Assembly (NCBI RefSeq): GCF_001074565.1
Contig: NZ_JUQX01000018.1
Coordinates: forward strand, 62,001-126,000
DNA: 64,000 bases
DNA from: Streptococcus pseudopneumoniae
GTDB lineage: Bacteria > Bacillota > Bacilli > Lactobacillales > Streptococcaceae
Reading direction: 5' to 3'
Shown here: positions 8,897 to 18,656 of the stretch, one piece after another
Layout: the number at the start of each line of letters is the position of its first letter
Position numbering within the stretch: the first letter of the stretch is position 1
Position numbers and translations under genes: made by a program
The notes under the pieces: generated by a model
Database searches by the model: none
Told to the model about the DNA's origin: nothing
Seen by the model: the letters and a program-made list of their open reading frames with translations, nothing else

Positions 8897-9445
8897 CTAG
8901 GCATAGGGTTGCAACTCTGGATTGATTGGCGTATCAGCTAGGTTGTTTGCATAATTGCAAAGGCTGGCTAGGCTGACTCCCAGAACCACGTCCAAGGCAT
9001 TTTGTTGCGTATAGCCGACTTCTAAAAATTCACTAAGCGCTTCATCCCCTACACGACCCTTGGTATTGATGACTGCCAAGGTAAACTTAGCTAGGGTGTC
9101 CAATTTAGGATCTGTTTCAATCGGAGTGCGGTTGCGGAGAGCTTGGAGAAGATCATCATTCATCTGGATTTGTTTGATTGAAAAGGCTGTGTGACCTGCG
9201 ACGCAGAAAGCACAACCATTGGTTACGGCAGCTGTGATTTGCACTACTTCTCTCTCAACTGGTGTCAGGCTGTTGCGACGGTTGATGGCTCCGACAGTTC
9301 GGTAGGCTTCAAGCGCGGTAGGAGCGTTGGCCAAGAGACCGATTAGGTTGGGAATATAGCCGTTGTTGTCTTTTTGTACTGTTTCAAGAACTTCTTTTAC
9401 TTCTGCTGGTGCTGATTCTACTGTGTGGATTGTAAATGTTGTCAT
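8897..9445 (-). CDS. AhpD-like carboxymuconolactone decarboxylase-family protein
   Basis: A 182-residue cytoplasmic protein of the AhpD/CMD fold. The redox motif CAFCVAGH places Cys78 and Cys81 with His84, the arrangement used by AhpD for peroxide-linked thiol chemistry. The rest is all-helical. This suggests a role in peroxide or alkylhydroperoxide defence, meaningful in hydrogen-peroxide-producing streptococci, but no partner ahpC is adjacent and the true substrate is unknown. It is a single-gene unit between two terminators. Confidence 0.85.
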   Translation of the reverse strand: MTTFTIHTVESAPAEVKEVLETVQKDNNGYIPNLIGLLANAPTALEAYRTVGAINRRNSLTPVEREVVQITAAVTNGCAFCVAGHTAFSIKQIQMNDDLLQALRNRTPIETDPKLDTLAKFTLAVINTKGRVGDEALSEFLEVGYTQQNALDVVLGVSLASLCNYANNLADTPINPELQPYA

Positions 9446-9547
9446 AAGAAACCTCTTTTCATTTTATTGTCATTTAGTCTATCATAGAATTTCACCCTTG
9501 GATAATATATATTTTCAATCGCCATGATAGGAATTGTCTATGAAATG

Positions 9548-9573
9548 AAAAAAATCACACTAAAAGTGTGATT
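9548..9573 (-). terminator. Terminator of the AGCS symporter gene
   Basis: On the minus strand AATCACACT-TTT-AGTGTGATT is followed by a U-run, directly after the symporter stop codon. Confidence 0.85.
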
Positions 9574-9576
9574 GGG

Positions 9577-10899
9577 TTAGTGTTTAAAATACTTTTTAGT
9601 CTCAGCAATGACGACTGGCGACAAGACCAAAAGGGCAATCAAGTTTGGTAAAGCCATCAAGGCGTTGACGATGTCTGCAATAATCCAAACCATATCCAAC
9701 TCGATAAATCCTCCCAACAAGACCATGACTACAAAGACTACACGGTAAAGCCAGATAAAGCGGACACCAAAGAGAAACTCGAAACAGCGTTCACCGTAGT
9801 AATTCCAGCCGAGAATTGTCGTAAAGGCAAAGAGAACCAAAAATATGGTCAAAAGAGCAGGGCCAAAATTTGAAAAAACTGTTGAAAAGGCTGACTGGGT
9901 CAAGGCAACTCCATTCAAATCACCACTCCAAACCCCAGTTACCAAGATTGTTAAACCAGTCAACGTACAGATAATGAGGGTATCAATAAAGGTTCCTGTC
10001 ATGGAAATCAAGCCTTGCTCGACAGGCTCATTTGTCTTAGCTGCAGCCGCTGCAATGGGAGCTGAACCAAGACCAGATTCGTTAGAAAAGACTCCTCGCG
10101 CCACACCATTTTGGATAGCCATTCGAATGCTGGCACCTGCAAAACCTCCTACCGCAGCTACTGGGCTAAAGGCTGAAGTAAAGATCAGTGCAAGTGTGGC
10201 TGGGATTTTCTCGATATTGAAGAGAATAACTGTAAGAGTTCCTAGAATATAGACAATAGCCATAAAAGGAACCACTGCTGTCGAAACTTTTGATATGGAT
10301 TTGAGGCCCCCAAAGACAGCAACCCCTACAAAAATGGATAAAATCAGAGCTGTGATAGCTGGATCAACTTGGGCTGTATTTTGAATGGATTCTGTAATCG
10401 AATTGACTTGGGTAAAGGTACCAATACCTAAAAGGGCTACCAATACACCCGCTAGGGCAAAGAAGATAGCAAGTGGACGCCACTTTTCTCCCATCCCCAA
10501 AAGAATGTAGTGCATGGGTCCTCCAGCTACAGCTCCATTTGCATCCTTGGTGCGGTACTTGATAGCCAGCAAGCCTTCGGCATATTTGGTCGCCATCCCA
10601 AAGAAGGCCGCCATCCACATCCAAAAAAGGGCACCTGGTCCCCCAACCTTAATGGCTGTCGCGACCCCGATGATATTTCCCGTACCAACGGTGGCTGCTA
10701 GAGCCGTACAGAGAGCGGCAAAGCTCGACACATCGCCGTGCCCCTTGTCCTTGGTAAAGATCAACTGAAAGGCCTTCGGGAGACGAGCTACCTGCAAAAG
10801 GCCTAATCGGATGGTCAAATAGATACCCGTCCCGACCAATAAGATCAAGAGGGGAGGTCCCCAAACGAAAGCATCAAGCGCTTTTAGCAATTCTAACAT
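9577..10899 (-). CDS. Sodium:alanine/glycine symporter (AGCS family)
   Basis: Sodium-coupled uptake of alanine or glycine across the membrane. The 440-residue protein has about ten to eleven membrane helices and AGCS signatures: FAALCTALAATVGTGNIIGV near 60-80, and SNESGLGSAPIAAAAAKTNE near 270-290. Length is normal. It sits behind a glycine riboswitch and a strong promoter, so uptake is most likely tuned by cellular glycine, which favours glycine as a physiological substrate. It is a single-gene transcript ending at a clear terminator. Confidence 0.92.
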   Translation of the reverse strand: MLELLKALDAFVWGPPLLILLVGTGIYLTIRLGLLQVARLPKAFQLIFTKDKGHGDVSSFAALCTALAATVGTGNIIGVATAIKVGGPGALFWMWMAAFFGMATKYAEGLLAIKYRTKDANGAVAGGPMHYILLGMGEKWRPLAIFFALAGVLVALLGIGTFTQVNSITESIQNTAQVDPAITALILSIFVGVAVFGGLKSISKVSTAVVPFMAIVYILGTLTVILFNIEKIPATLALIFTSAFSPVAAVGGFAGASIRMAIQNGVARGVFSNESGLGSAPIAAAAAKTNEPVEQGLISMTGTFIDTLIICTLTGLTILVTGVWSGDLNGVALTQSAFSTVFSNFGPALLTIFLVLFAFTTILGWNYYGERCFEFLFGVRFIWLYRVVFVVMVLLGGFIELDMVWIIADIVNALMALPNLIALLVLSPVVIAETKKYFKH

Positions 10900-10923
10900 A
10901 TCCTACTCCTATCTTTCAACCCC

Positions 10924-10957
10924 AAAAGAAAGAGCACATGCAAGATACATGTACTCT
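10924..10957 (-). terminator. Terminator of the glycine riboswitch expression platform
   Basis: On the minus strand AGAGTACATG (from 10957) pairs with CATGTGCTCT (to 10931), a full 10-bp stem with one G-U, followed by TTCTTTT. It lies between the glycine aptamer and the symporter start, the expected place for a transcription-termination switch. Confidence 0.8.
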
Positions 10958-10984
10958 GGAATGCTTAGATAAATGCCAAAAAGC

Positions 10985-11075
10985 GGTCTATCCTAGCTCT
11001 GTCCTTTTACCTGAGAGTTTGAGCAGTTACCTGCCTTGCCCCTTCGGTGCCTTTACGGTCTCTCCAGAGTTCCGT
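10985..11075 (-). ncRNA. Glycine riboswitch aptamer
   Basis: On the minus strand the conserved glycine-aptamer blocks appear in order: CTCTGGAGAGACCG, then GGCACCGAAGGGGCAAG, then CTCTCAGGTAAAAGGACAGAG. Only one full core is seen; the following GATAGACCG...TTTATC hairpin may be a ghost second aptamer. It precedes a terminator and the AGCS symporter gene. A glycine riboswitch controlling the same transporter family is known in S. pyogenes, where glycine lowers expression. Confidence 0.93.
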
Positions 11076-11152
11076 CCATTTACAGTCATGGAAAACAAAC
11101 CTTTCTCCACTTCTATTAAACTTCATTCGGTGTTGGTATTTTATTTTTTATT

Positions 11153-11181
11153 ATTTTACAAGAAAAGTTAGCCTTTGTCAA
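11153..11181 (-). promoter_or_regulatory. Promoter of the riboswitch-symporter transcript
   Basis: On the minus strand consensus TTGACA (11176-11181), a 17-base spacer and TAAAAT (11153-11158), about 75 bases before the aptamer. Confidence 0.8.
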
Positions 11182-11245
11182 TATATTCTATGAAAATTTT
11201 TGACCTTTCATTTCTTTTTTCAGAAAGAGCGAATCCTTCTTCTCT

Positions 11246-13582
11246 CTATCCTTTAAAGGTCACAATAGTGGCGCCACTGCCTCCAGCATTTTGTGGGGCA
11301 TAGCCGAAAGTCTTGACATGCTTGTTTCTTTGTAGGTATTTGGTGACACCTTCACGGATGACTCCCGTACCAATACCGTGAATGATGTCGACTTGCGCCA
11401 TATTGTTTAGCAGAGCTTGGTCAATAAAGGCGTCCAGCTCATTCATGGCTTCTTCGTAACGTTTGCCTCGGAGATCTAGTCTTGCTTGCGGACCACGACC
11501 AGAAGCTCGTTTCACGACATTAACTTGTTTTTTCTTGACTGGAGCTTCTTGTTGAGCCTGAACAAGATCAAATTCCTTTTCTTCCAGGGTCATCTTAATC
11601 AAACCAACTTGGGCTTCCCAACGGCCATCCTTGAGCTGATTGGTCAAGGTTCCACGCTGACCATAACTGAGAACCACGATATCATCTCCAACCTTTGGAG
11701 CTCGTTTTTTCTTGGCTTTTTGAAGAACCTTGTTTTTGGACAAGTCGACTTTTTCAGGAGCCAGTTTTTTCAACTCAGCCTTAGCTTCAATGATTTCGTG
11801 GGGTTTGAGTTGAGACTTACTGTGGAGGTTTTTCAGGATTTGGTCACTCTCACTTAGAGCGAGTTCCACAATCTCAGCAGCTTGTTCACGCGCCTTGTTA
11901 AGCTCTGTTTCCTTCTCGCGATTGAGTTCGTTGTAGAGCTTTTTGAGAGCACGGTTCATCTTGAGGTTTTCTTGCTCGACCTCACGGATATTGTCCAAGC
12001 GTTTACGGCTTTCAAGCGTTTGCTCTTCCAATTGTTCAATGATACGGTTGACATCATTATCTTGATTGACCTGCTGGCTAGCATCTTCGACAATGACATC
12101 TGACAAACCCAGACGTTTGGCAATTTCAAAGGCATTACTTCGACCAGGAACTCCCTGCATAAAGCGATAGGTCGGACGCAGACTGGCTGTATCAAACTCC
12201 ATGCTGGCATTTTGCACAAAGGCTGTCTCAATACCATAGGCCTTGAGTTCTGGATAGTGGGTCGTCGCCATGGTCTTGACCTGACGGAGACGAAGATCCT
12301 CCAAAATAGCCATAGCGAGGGCTGCCCCTTCCTGCGGATCGGTACCTGCCCCAAGCTCATCTAGCAATAAGAGCGAGTGCTGATTGACCTTGCCAAGAAT
12401 ATCTACGATATTGGTCATGTGGCTCGAGAAGGTAGACAGGCTTTGCTCGATAGACTGCTCATCCCCGATATCTGCGAAGATTTCTTCGAAAATAGCGACA
12501 CGGCTCCCCTTATCAGCTAAAATGGGCAAGCCTGACTGGGCCATGAGTTGGGTCAAGCCCAAGGTTTTGAGCATGATGGTCTTCCCACCAGTATTGGGAC
12601 CTGTAATGACAATGGCCGTTAATTCCTTACCAAAATGCACATCGTTTGCCACTGCATTTTTGACCAAAGGATGGCGAACATGAAGGAGTTGAATCTCTTG
12701 ATTCTCTGAAAGTTGGGGAACGACTGCTTGTCTTTCTTGGATGAAACGCACCTTGGCACGAATCAAGTCTAAATGGCCGATAATCCATGCGTTATTAGCA
12801 ATCTCAGCAGCATGAGGACGAACCCGTTCCGATAACTCCTGCAGGATACGAATCATCTCGTAGCGCTCATCTGCTCGCAAACTAGCGATTTCTTCGCTCA
12901 GTTTCACGACCTCACGGGGTTCGATATAGACTGTATTCCCACTGGCAGAGATGTCATGGACAACACCCGCAATCTTATTGCGATAGGTATTCTTGACTGG
13001 TAAGACTTGACGGCCATTTCTGCTAGCGATTATGCTTTCCGTCAACATCTGCGCTTTTTGCTTGAGCAAGTCTTGCAAGACATCTCGAACTTGACTCTCG
13101 CTATCATGGATTTTCCGACGGATGCGTGCCAGTTCTTCGCTGGCAAAATTCTCGATAAATCCTGCATCATTTAGGGCTTGGAGACTTCCTTGCAAGTGTG
13201 GAAAATCATGTAGTTTTTCAAACCATCTCGCCAACTGATCCAAACGTATATTTTCAAGATTGGCATAAAAACCTTGCAACTCTCTGCTAGCAAGCAAGAC
13301 TCGTTTGAGGAGCAGGAACTCCTCAATATTGAGGTCTGCCCCCATCTCCAGACGCTTGCAAACAGCTGATATCTCACACGTCGCTAGTATGGAAAAGTGA
13401 GGTTGCTCCACAAATAGGGCTTGCATTTCCTCCATCTCTGTAAAGGCTTGCTTGATCTTATCCACCTTAGCAGTTGGAACCAAGCTTTTTAACTCCTCTA
13501 GTCCTTGTTCTGTCAAGAGATGAGGTTCAAATAAGGCTTTGATTTTATTAAATTCTAAGGTTTCTAGTATTTTTGTATTCAT
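11246..13582 (-). CDS. mutS2: MutS2 ATPase with Smr domain
   Basis: MutS-family ATPase that lacks mismatch-recognition domains; in Bacillus it acts on collided ribosomes, in other species it suppresses recombination. The 778-residue protein has the MutS core and clamp region (1-300), Walker A GPNTGGKT near 330, Walker [14 protein letters not shown] near 410, a long charged coiled coil (about 515-630) and a C-terminal Smr nuclease-like domain with LDLRG and HGIGTG (about 705-760). Length is normal. Upstream are cvpA and zapA on the same strand, a conserved Firmicutes order. Confidence 0.95.
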   Translation of the reverse strand: MNTKILETLEFNKIKALFEPHLLTEQGLEELKSLVPTAKVDKIKQAFTEMEEMQALFVEQPHFSILATCEISAVCKRLEMGADLNIEEFLLLKRVLLASRELQGFYANLENIRLDQLARWFEKLHDFPHLQGSLQALNDAGFIENFASEELARIRRKIHDSESQVRDVLQDLLKQKAQMLTESIIASRNGRQVLPVKNTYRNKIAGVVHDISASGNTVYIEPREVVKLSEEIASLRADERYEMIRILQELSERVRPHAAEIANNAWIIGHLDLIRAKVRFIQERQAVVPQLSENQEIQLLHVRHPLVKNAVANDVHFGKELTAIVITGPNTGGKTIMLKTLGLTQLMAQSGLPILADKGSRVAIFEEIFADIGDEQSIEQSLSTFSSHMTNIVDILGKVNQHSLLLLDELGAGTDPQEGAALAMAILEDLRLRQVKTMATTHYPELKAYGIETAFVQNASMEFDTASLRPTYRFMQGVPGRSNAFEIAKRLGLSDVIVEDASQQVNQDNDVNRIIEQLEEQTLESRKRLDNIREVEQENLKMNRALKKLYNELNREKETELNKAREQAAEIVELALSESDQILKNLHSKSQLKPHEIIEAKAELKKLAPEKVDLSKNKVLQKAKKKRAPKVGDDIVVLSYGQRGTLTNQLKDGRWEAQVGLIKMTLEEKEFDLVQAQQEAPVKKKQVNVVKRASGRGPQARLDLRGKRYEEAMNELDAFIDQALLNNMAQVDIIHGIGTGVIREGVTKYLQRNKHVKTFGYAPQNAGGSGATIVTFKG

Positions 13583-13655
13583 ATTCTTTCCTTGTATGCT
13601 TGTTTATAAGATTATAGCAACTGGAGGTTTTGACCTAGTCCCCCAATCTGTAAAC

Positions 13656-13684
13656 AAAGGGCTAGGAAAAATCCCGCCCTTTTT
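13656..13684 (-). terminator. Hairpin between cvpA and mutS2
   Basis: AAAGGGC...GCCCTTT with an inner GGA/TCC pairing, overlapping the cvpA stop codon. The U-run on the minus strand is short (GTTTAC), so it is a weak terminator or attenuator before mutS2. Confidence 0.45.
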
Positions 13685-14231
13685 ATCCGATTAAATTTGT
13701 CACCCAGAGTTGTTTGATAAAGTTTGTCGTAAAAGGGACACTTTGGATGATGTTTTTAGCTACTATACTTTTTTCGAGTGAATTTTGAATGACTGCTAGA
13801 GGCACCGTTGCAAGAATGGTCAGAGCCATTTGCAAGACAAATAAGGTTACCAATAGCGACAATAGGCCTGCTCCCATACGGAACCATTTGACATCGAGCT
13901 TTTTAGTTGGAATCAAGTGTAGGAACAAACCGATAAAACGTCCGATACTGTAACAAATTCCGAAAACTAAAAGGTAGGCGAGACCCGCATAAAAGACCTT
14001 GTCTAGCTGAAAAAGCTGGTCTGAAGGGAAGAAAAAGGTGCCCTGTCCTTCCTGAGGATTGGCATAAGGGACAAGCAAGTGGAAGTGGTCTCCCAGTGAT
14101 TTATAAAACTGTCCCGCAACAAAGGCTGAAATCACTGCAACGAGGAAATAATAAACTTGCAACACCAAACCTCTACGGTAGCCGATGTAAAAGCCCCAAG
14201 CCAGAACCAATAAGAGTAGGATTGAAATCAT
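13683..14231 (-). CDS. CvpA-family membrane protein
   Basis: A 182-residue inner-membrane protein with four predicted hydrophobic helices (starting ISILLLLVLAWGFYIGYRRG). The N-terminal GYRRGLVLQ pattern is typical of CvpA/colicin V production-type proteins. Its role in Gram-positive bacteria is unclear; an envelope-related function is known for the family. It overlaps zapA by four bases (ATGA) and precedes mutS2, the usual zapA-cvpA-mutS2 arrangement. Confidence 0.85.
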   Translation of the reverse strand: MISILLLLVLAWGFYIGYRRGLVLQVYYFLVAVISAFVAGQFYKSLGDHFHLLVPYANPQEGQGTFFFPSDQLFQLDKVFYAGLAYLLVFGICYSIGRFIGLFLHLIPTKKLDVKWFRMGAGLLSLLVTLFVLQMALTILATVPLAVIQNSLEKSIVAKNIIQSVPFTTNFIKQLWVTNLIG

Positions 14232-14530
14232 AGGGAATCCTCAATCTTGCTCTGTTCTTGTTTGACAGCAATCAACTTGTGGCGGAGTTCTAACAACTCT
14301 TGCTCCTTGTCATCAAATTCAATCTCACGATTGAGCTGTGTAGACAGGCAATTGACCGCTAAAAGAAGCGCAATAGTTTCATCATCCGCCCCAGGCATTT
14401 GTTCTTTAATTGCTTGGTATTTTTCAGTCGCAACCTTGGCAATTTCCTCCATAAAGAGGTTGTCATGCTCGGTTGTTAAGGTTAATGTCTTTTTTCCGAA
14501 TGTAAACTTATATCGATTTAGATTTGCCAT
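14228..14530 (-). CDS. zapA: Cell division protein ZapA
   Basis: Small FtsZ-ring-associated protein that bundles FtsZ filaments. The product is 100 residues from the ATG at 14530, chosen because GAGGTG lies 7 bases before it; a GTG three codons upstream would overlap that ribosome-binding site. The beta-rich N-terminal head (NRYKFTFGKKTLTLTT) and C-terminal coiled coil (KEQELLELRHKLIAVKQEQ) match ZapA. It is translationally coupled to cvpA by an ATGA overlap. Confidence 0.85.
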   Translation of the reverse strand: MANLNRYKFTFGKKTLTLTTEHDNLFMEEIAKVATEKYQAIKEQMPGADDETIALLLAVNCLSTQLNREIEFDDKEQELLELRHKLIAVKQEQSKIEDSL

Positions 14531-14547
14531 AAAATTCACCTCACGAT

Positions 14548-14576
14548 ATTATACCAAATTTCGCTAACTTTGTCAG
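14548..14576 (-). promoter_or_regulatory. zapA promoter
   Basis: On the minus strand CTGACA (14571-14576), 17 bases, extended TGG-TATAAT (14548-14553). It drives zapA-cvpA and possibly mutS2. Confidence 0.8.
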
Positions 14577-14603
14577 TTTTTACCAATTCTCCTGCTTTTG
14601 TGG

Positions 14604-14609
14604 TACAAT
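14604..14609 (+). promoter_or_regulatory. rnhC -10 box, leaderless arrangement
   Basis: TACAAT preceded by TGTGG ends only 7 bases before the rnhC ATG at 14617, so transcription should start at or next to the start codon. No Shine-Dalgarno sequence is seen between. Confidence 0.55.
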
Positions 14610-14616
14610 AGAGACT

Positions 14617-15498
14617 ATGGCAAGTATCACACTCACACCAAGTGAACAGGAAATTCAGAGCTTTTTAAGTCAGTATCAGAAGGCTCTCAGTCCTAGTAAA
14701 AATCCTTATATTCGCTATTTTTTGCGACTGCCTCAGGCAACGGTTTCCATCTATACTTCTGGAAAAGTCCTCCTGCAGGGCGAAGCTGCTGAGCAATACG
14801 CCAGTTTCTTTGGCTATCAGGTTCAACAAGAAAACAGTGGACAAGATTTTCCTATGATTGGGACTGATGAGGTGGGAAATGGTTCCTACTTTGGTGGTCT
14901 AGCTGTCGTGGCTTCCTTCGTGACACCTGATCAGCACGATTTCTTGCGAAAACTCGGTGTGGGGGATTCTAAGACTCTGACAGATCAAAAGATTCGTCAA
15001 ATTGCCCCTATTCTCAAGGAAAAAATCCAGCACCAAGCGCTTCTCCTTTCACCGAGCAAGTACAACGAAGTTATCGGAGAGCGTTACAATGCTGTTTCTG
15101 TAAAAGTTGCCCTTCACAATCAGGCTATTTTTCTCCTACTTCAAAAAGGAGTCCAGCCAGAAAAAATCGTCATTGATGCTTTTACAAGTCCTAAAAACTA
15201 TGACAAGTACTTGGCGCAAGAAGCCAATCATTTTCCAAACAAGATCACTTTGGAAGAAAAAGCTGAGGGCAAATACCTGGCTGTTGCAGTTAGCTCTATC
15301 ATCGCGCGGGATCTCTTCCTCGAAAACTTGGAAAATCTTGGACGAGAACTGGGCTATCAACTGCCAAGTGGCGCTGGAACTGCATCTGATAAGGTTGCCA
15401 GTAAAATCCTGCAGGCCTATGGAATGAAAGGACTTCATTTCTGCGCCAAACTGCATTTTAAAAATACTGAAAAAGCCAAAGCACTTCTAGAAAGGTAA
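14617..15498 (+). CDS. rnhC: Ribonuclease HIII
   Basis: Cleaves the RNA strand of RNA-DNA hybrids. The 293-residue protein has the N-terminal TBP-like substrate-binding extension typical of RNase HIII (about 1-75), then the RNase HII/HIII catalytic core with [13 protein letters not shown]; Asp84 and Glu85 begin the acidic site, and further Asp residues follow in VGDSKT and VIDAF. The ATG has no clear ribosome-binding site and sits right after a -10 box, suggesting a leaderless message. lepB follows after 3 bases. Confidence 0.94.
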   Translation: MASITLTPSEQEIQSFLSQYQKALSPSKNPYIRYFLRLPQATVSIYTSGKVLLQGEAAEQYASFFGYQVQQENSGQDFPMIGTDEVGNGSYFGGLAVVASFVTPDQHDFLRKLGVGDSKTLTDQKIRQIAPILKEKIQHQALLLSPSKYNEVIGERYNAVSVKVALHNQAIFLLLQKGVQPEKIVIDAFTSPKNYDKYLAQEANHFPNKITLEEKAEGKYLAVAVSSIIARDLFLENLENLGRELGYQLPSGAGTASDKVASKILQAYGMKGLHFCAKLHFKNTEKAKALLER

Positions 15499-15501
15499 AT
15501 T

Positions 15502-16116
15502 ATGAATTCGTTTAAAACATTTCTAAAAGAATGGGGAGTTTTCTTCCTGATTATCGCACTGGTCGGTCTTAGCCGCATTTTCCTTTGGAGCAATGTCCGT
15601 GTAGAAGGACACTCGATGGACCCTACCCTAGCCGACGGAGAGGTTCTCTTCGTTGTCAAACACCTCCCAATTGACCGCTTCGACATCGTGGTTGCGCATG
15701 AGGAAGACGGAAATAAAGACATTGTCAAAAGGGTCATCGGTATGCCTGGAGATACCATCCGCTACGAAAATGATAAACTTTTTATCAATGGTGAAGAAAC
15801 GGATGAACCTTACCTAGCTGAGTACCTCAACTTGTTCAAAACAGAAAAGTTGCAAAATACCTATACTGGTAAAGGATTTGAAGGCAATAAGGGAGTCTAC
15901 TTTAGAGAACTTGCTCAAAAAGCACAGGCCTTTACGGTCGATGTCAATTCCAATACCAGCTTCAGCTTTACTGTCCCTCAAGGCGAGTACCTTCTCCTTG
16001 GTGACGATCGTCTAGTCTCTAGCGACAGCCGCCATGTCGGCACCTTCAAGGTAAGCGATATCAAAGGTGAAGCAAAATTCCGTTTCTGGCCACTTAACCG
16101 TATCGGAACTTTTTAA
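15502..16116 (+). CDS. lepB: Signal peptidase I
   Basis: Membrane protease that removes signal peptides from exported proteins, including the Sec substrates in this window. The 204-residue protein has one N-terminal membrane helix (about 10-29), the nucleophile Ser38 in EGHSMDPT and the general base Lys76 in DIVKRVIGMPGD, with the later GDDRLVSSDSRHVG box. Length and both catalytic positions match the pneumococcal enzyme. It directly follows rnhC and is probably co-transcribed; a terminator lies downstream. Confidence 0.96.
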   Translation: MNSFKTFLKEWGVFFLIIALVGLSRIFLWSNVRVEGHSMDPTLADGEVLFVVKHLPIDRFDIVVAHEEDGNKDIVKRVIGMPGDTIRYENDKLFINGEETDEPYLAEYLNLFKTEKLQNTYTGKGFEGNKGVYFRELAQKAQAFTVDVNSNTSFSFTVPQGEYLLLGDDRLVSSDSRHVGTFKVSDIKGEAKFRFWPLNRIGTF

Positions 16117-16124
16117 GATAAGGA

Positions 16125-16158
16125 AGAGGCCGAGAACGCTAAGTCTCAGTCTCTTTTT
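16125..16158 (+). terminator. Terminator after lepB
   Basis: AGAGGCCGAGA pairs with TCTCAGTCTCT (one G-U, one mismatch), followed by TTTT. The rest of the 129-base gap before recD2 shows only a short TAGCTT/AAGCTA hairpin and a GGAAA ribosome-binding sequence. Confidence 0.7.
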
Positions 16159-16245
16159 CTATTGCGAGTAGAAAACCTTTTAGCCTCCTAGCTTGTTGAA
16201 AGAAGCTAAGGGTCCAACTCTCATGAACTCATGTAAAGGAAACCT

Positions 16246-18615
16246 ATGGAAGTTTATTTTTCAGGCACCATTGAACGGATTATTTTTGAAAATCCCAGTA
16301 ATTTTTATCGCATCCTCCTCTTAGATATCGAAGATACCGATGCGGAGGACTTTGACGATTTTGAAATCATCGTTACAGGAACCATGGCGGACGTGATTGA
16401 AGGGGAAGACTACACTTTTTGGGGGCAAATCGTTCAGCACTCCAAGTATGGGGAACAGCTTCAGATCAGCCGTTATGAGCGGGCAAAACCCACTAGTAAG
16501 GGTCTAGTCAAGTACTTTTCTAGCAGCCATTTCAAGGGAATTGGACTCAAAATTGCTCAGAAAATCGTGGATAGCTACGGTGACAATACTATAGACGAAA
16601 TTCTGGAGCATCCTGAAAAGCTAGAAAGCATTGCTGGACTCTCTGCCAAAAACCGTGAGGCTTTTGTCTCCACCCTCCGTCTCAACTATGGGACAGAAAT
16701 GGTCTTGGCAAAACTTGCCAACTACGGCATTCCCAATAAACTAGCCTTTCAGATTCAAGACTTTTACAAGGAAGAAACTCTTGATGTGGTTGAAAATTAT
16801 CCCTACCAGCTGGTCGAGGATATCAAAGGCTTGGGTTTTACCATCGCCGACCAATTAGCTGCCGAACTAGGCATCGAAAGTCAAGCTCCTGAACGCTTCC
16901 GTGCTGGTCTTGTCCACAGTCTCTTTCAAGGTTGTATGGATACGGGCGATACCTATATGGAAGCCCGTGATTTGCTGGAACAGACCCTAACTCTCCTCGA
17001 GTCTTCCCGTCCCGTGGAACTCGACCCCAGCCAAGTCGCCCAGGAACTCGCCCACCTCATTGAAGAAGACAAGGTTCAGCAGATTGATACCAAAATCTTT
17101 GATAATAGCCTCTTTTTCGCCGAAGAAGGCATCCGCAATAACTTGGTTCGTATCCTCGAAAAAGGAAAGCAAAAGAGTCATGATTTGGAAGCCATTCAAA
17201 AGCATATCGCTAGTGTTGAGGAAGAACTGGGTATCCAATACGATAGTATCCAAAAGCAAGCTATCTGTGACGCCATCCAGAACAAGGTCTTTATCCTGAC
17301 AGGTGGACCTGGTACAGGTAAAACCACTGTTATCAATGGGATTATCGCTGTCTATGCCCTCTTAGAAGGACTCGATCTCAGGAAAAAAAGCAACTTACCT
17401 ATTCTTCTCGCTGCACCAACTGGTCGAGCAGCTCGGCGCATGAATGAATTGACAGGTTTGCCTAGCGCGACTATACATCGCCATTTGGGGATGACAGGAG
17501 ACGATGATACCAGCCATCTAGAAGATTATCTAGATGCCGACTTTATCATTGTAGATGAGTTTTCCATGGTGGATACTTGGCTAGCCAACCAACTCTTCTC
17601 CAACATTTCTTCTAACAGTAAAATTCTCATCGTGGGCGATAGCGACCAGCTACCTTCTGTTAGTCCTGGACAAGTCCTGGCTGATTTGCTCCAGATACCC
17701 CTGATTCCGCAGACTCGCTTGGAACGGATTTATCGTCAGAGCGAAGAATCAACTATCGTCACCTTGGCTAGTCAGATTCGACAAGGAATCCTGCCATCCG
17801 ACTTTACCCAGAAAAAGGCAGACCGTTCCTACTTTGAAATCGCTAGTGGCCATATCCCAGCTACCATTGAGAAAATCCTCGGTGCTGCCCTCAGAAGTGG
17901 CATTCCGGCTCGCGATATTCAGGTGCTGGCGCCTATGTATCGAGGAACTGCTGGCATTGACGCCATCAACCAACTCATGCAAGACCTGCTCAATCCTCAC
18001 CAAAAAGGACAAGTGAGCTTTGAAGCAACTCAGTGTCACTATCGAACAGGAGACAAGGTCATTCACCTAGTCAACGACGCTGAAGTTAATGTCTTTAACG
18101 GAGATCTAGGCTACATCACAGACCTGATTCCTGGAAAATACACCGAGTCCAAACAAGATGAGATTGTCATTGATTTTGATAGCAATGAGGTCATCTATCC
18201 TCGAAACGAATGGTACAAGATTCGACTAGCCTATGCTATGAGCATTCATAAGTCGCAGGGAAGTGAGTTTCCTGTTGTCATCCTGCCCATCACTAGTGCT
18301 AGCAAGCGCATGCTGGAACGCAATCTCATCTACACAGCCATTACACGTGCCAAGAGCAAGCTCATCCTTCTTGGCGAGTTACAGGCCTTTGACTATGCAG
18401 TCAAGCATATCGGGACTGCTCGCAAGACCTATCTGATTGAACGCTTCAGTGATTTAATTGAAAATAATATTGAAGAAAGTAAACAAGCCCTCTCTGAAAC
18501 TGCCACAGCAAGTGACTCTGAACAATCCTACATCCTCACCGAGGAAAACTGGTCTAGTATTCCAGCCATGATTGGGATTACAGATGCAGACTTAAAAGAG
18601 ATTTTTGGAAAATAG
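16246..18615 (+). CDS. recD2: RecD2-type SF1B DNA helicase
   Basis: 5'-3' DNA helicase found in bacteria without a RecBCD partner and linked to DNA repair and replication-fork maintenance. The 789-residue protein has the N-terminal OB-like and helix-hairpin-helix region (SSHFKGIGLKIAQKI near 85-100), Walker A GGPGTGKTT near 355, DEFSMVD near 434-440 (Walker B) and helicase motifs GDSDQLPSV and SIHKSQGSEFP toward the C-terminus. The long N-terminal extension separates it from RecBCD RecD. It stands alone with a strong terminator after it. Confidence 0.95.
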   Translation: MEVYFSGTIERIIFENPSNFYRILLLDIEDTDAEDFDDFEIIVTGTMADVIEGEDYTFWGQIVQHSKYGEQLQISRYERAKPTSKGLVKYFSSSHFKGIGLKIAQKIVDSYGDNTIDEILEHPEKLESIAGLSAKNREAFVSTLRLNYGTEMVLAKLANYGIPNKLAFQIQDFYKEETLDVVENYPYQLVEDIKGLGFTIADQLAAELGIESQAPERFRAGLVHSLFQGCMDTGDTYMEARDLLEQTLTLLESSRPVELDPSQVAQELAHLIEEDKVQQIDTKIFDNSLFFAEEGIRNNLVRILEKGKQKSHDLEAIQKHIASVEEELGIQYDSIQKQAICDAIQNKVFILTGGPGTGKTTVINGIIAVYALLEGLDLRKKSNLPILLAAPTGRAARRMNELTGLPSATIHRHLGMTGDDDTSHLEDYLDADFIIVDEFSMVDTWLANQLFSNISSNSKILIVGDSDQLPSVSPGQVLADLLQIPLIPQTRLERIYRQSEESTIVTLASQIRQGILPSDFTQKKADRSYFEIASGHIPATIEKILGAALRSGIPARDIQVLAPMYRGTAGIDAINQLMQDLLNPHQKGQVSFEATQCHYRTGDKVIHLVNDAEVNVFNGDLGYITDLIPGKYTESKQDEIVIDFDSNEVIYPRNEWYKIRLAYAMSIHKSQGSEFPVVILPITSASKRMLERNLIYTAITRAKSKLILLGELQAFDYAVKHIGTARKTYLIERFSDLIENNIEESKQALSETATASDSEQSYILTEENWSSIPAMIGITDADLKEIFGK

Positions 18616-18623
18616 TACAGCAG

Positions 18624-18654
18624 AAAGCCCACCTAGTCAGGTGGGCTTTTTGTT
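18624..18654 (+). terminator. Terminator after recD2
   Basis: AAAGCCCACCT-AGTC-AGGTGGGCTTT, an 11-bp perfect stem followed by a T-rich run. Confidence 0.93.
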
Positions 18655-18656
18655 TA

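Noticed and set aside
9446..9576. PerR/Fur-type box upstream of the AhpD-like gene
   Set aside because: The AT-rich stretch has TATATATTATCC but no convincing inverted ATAAT repeat; support is too weak to list.
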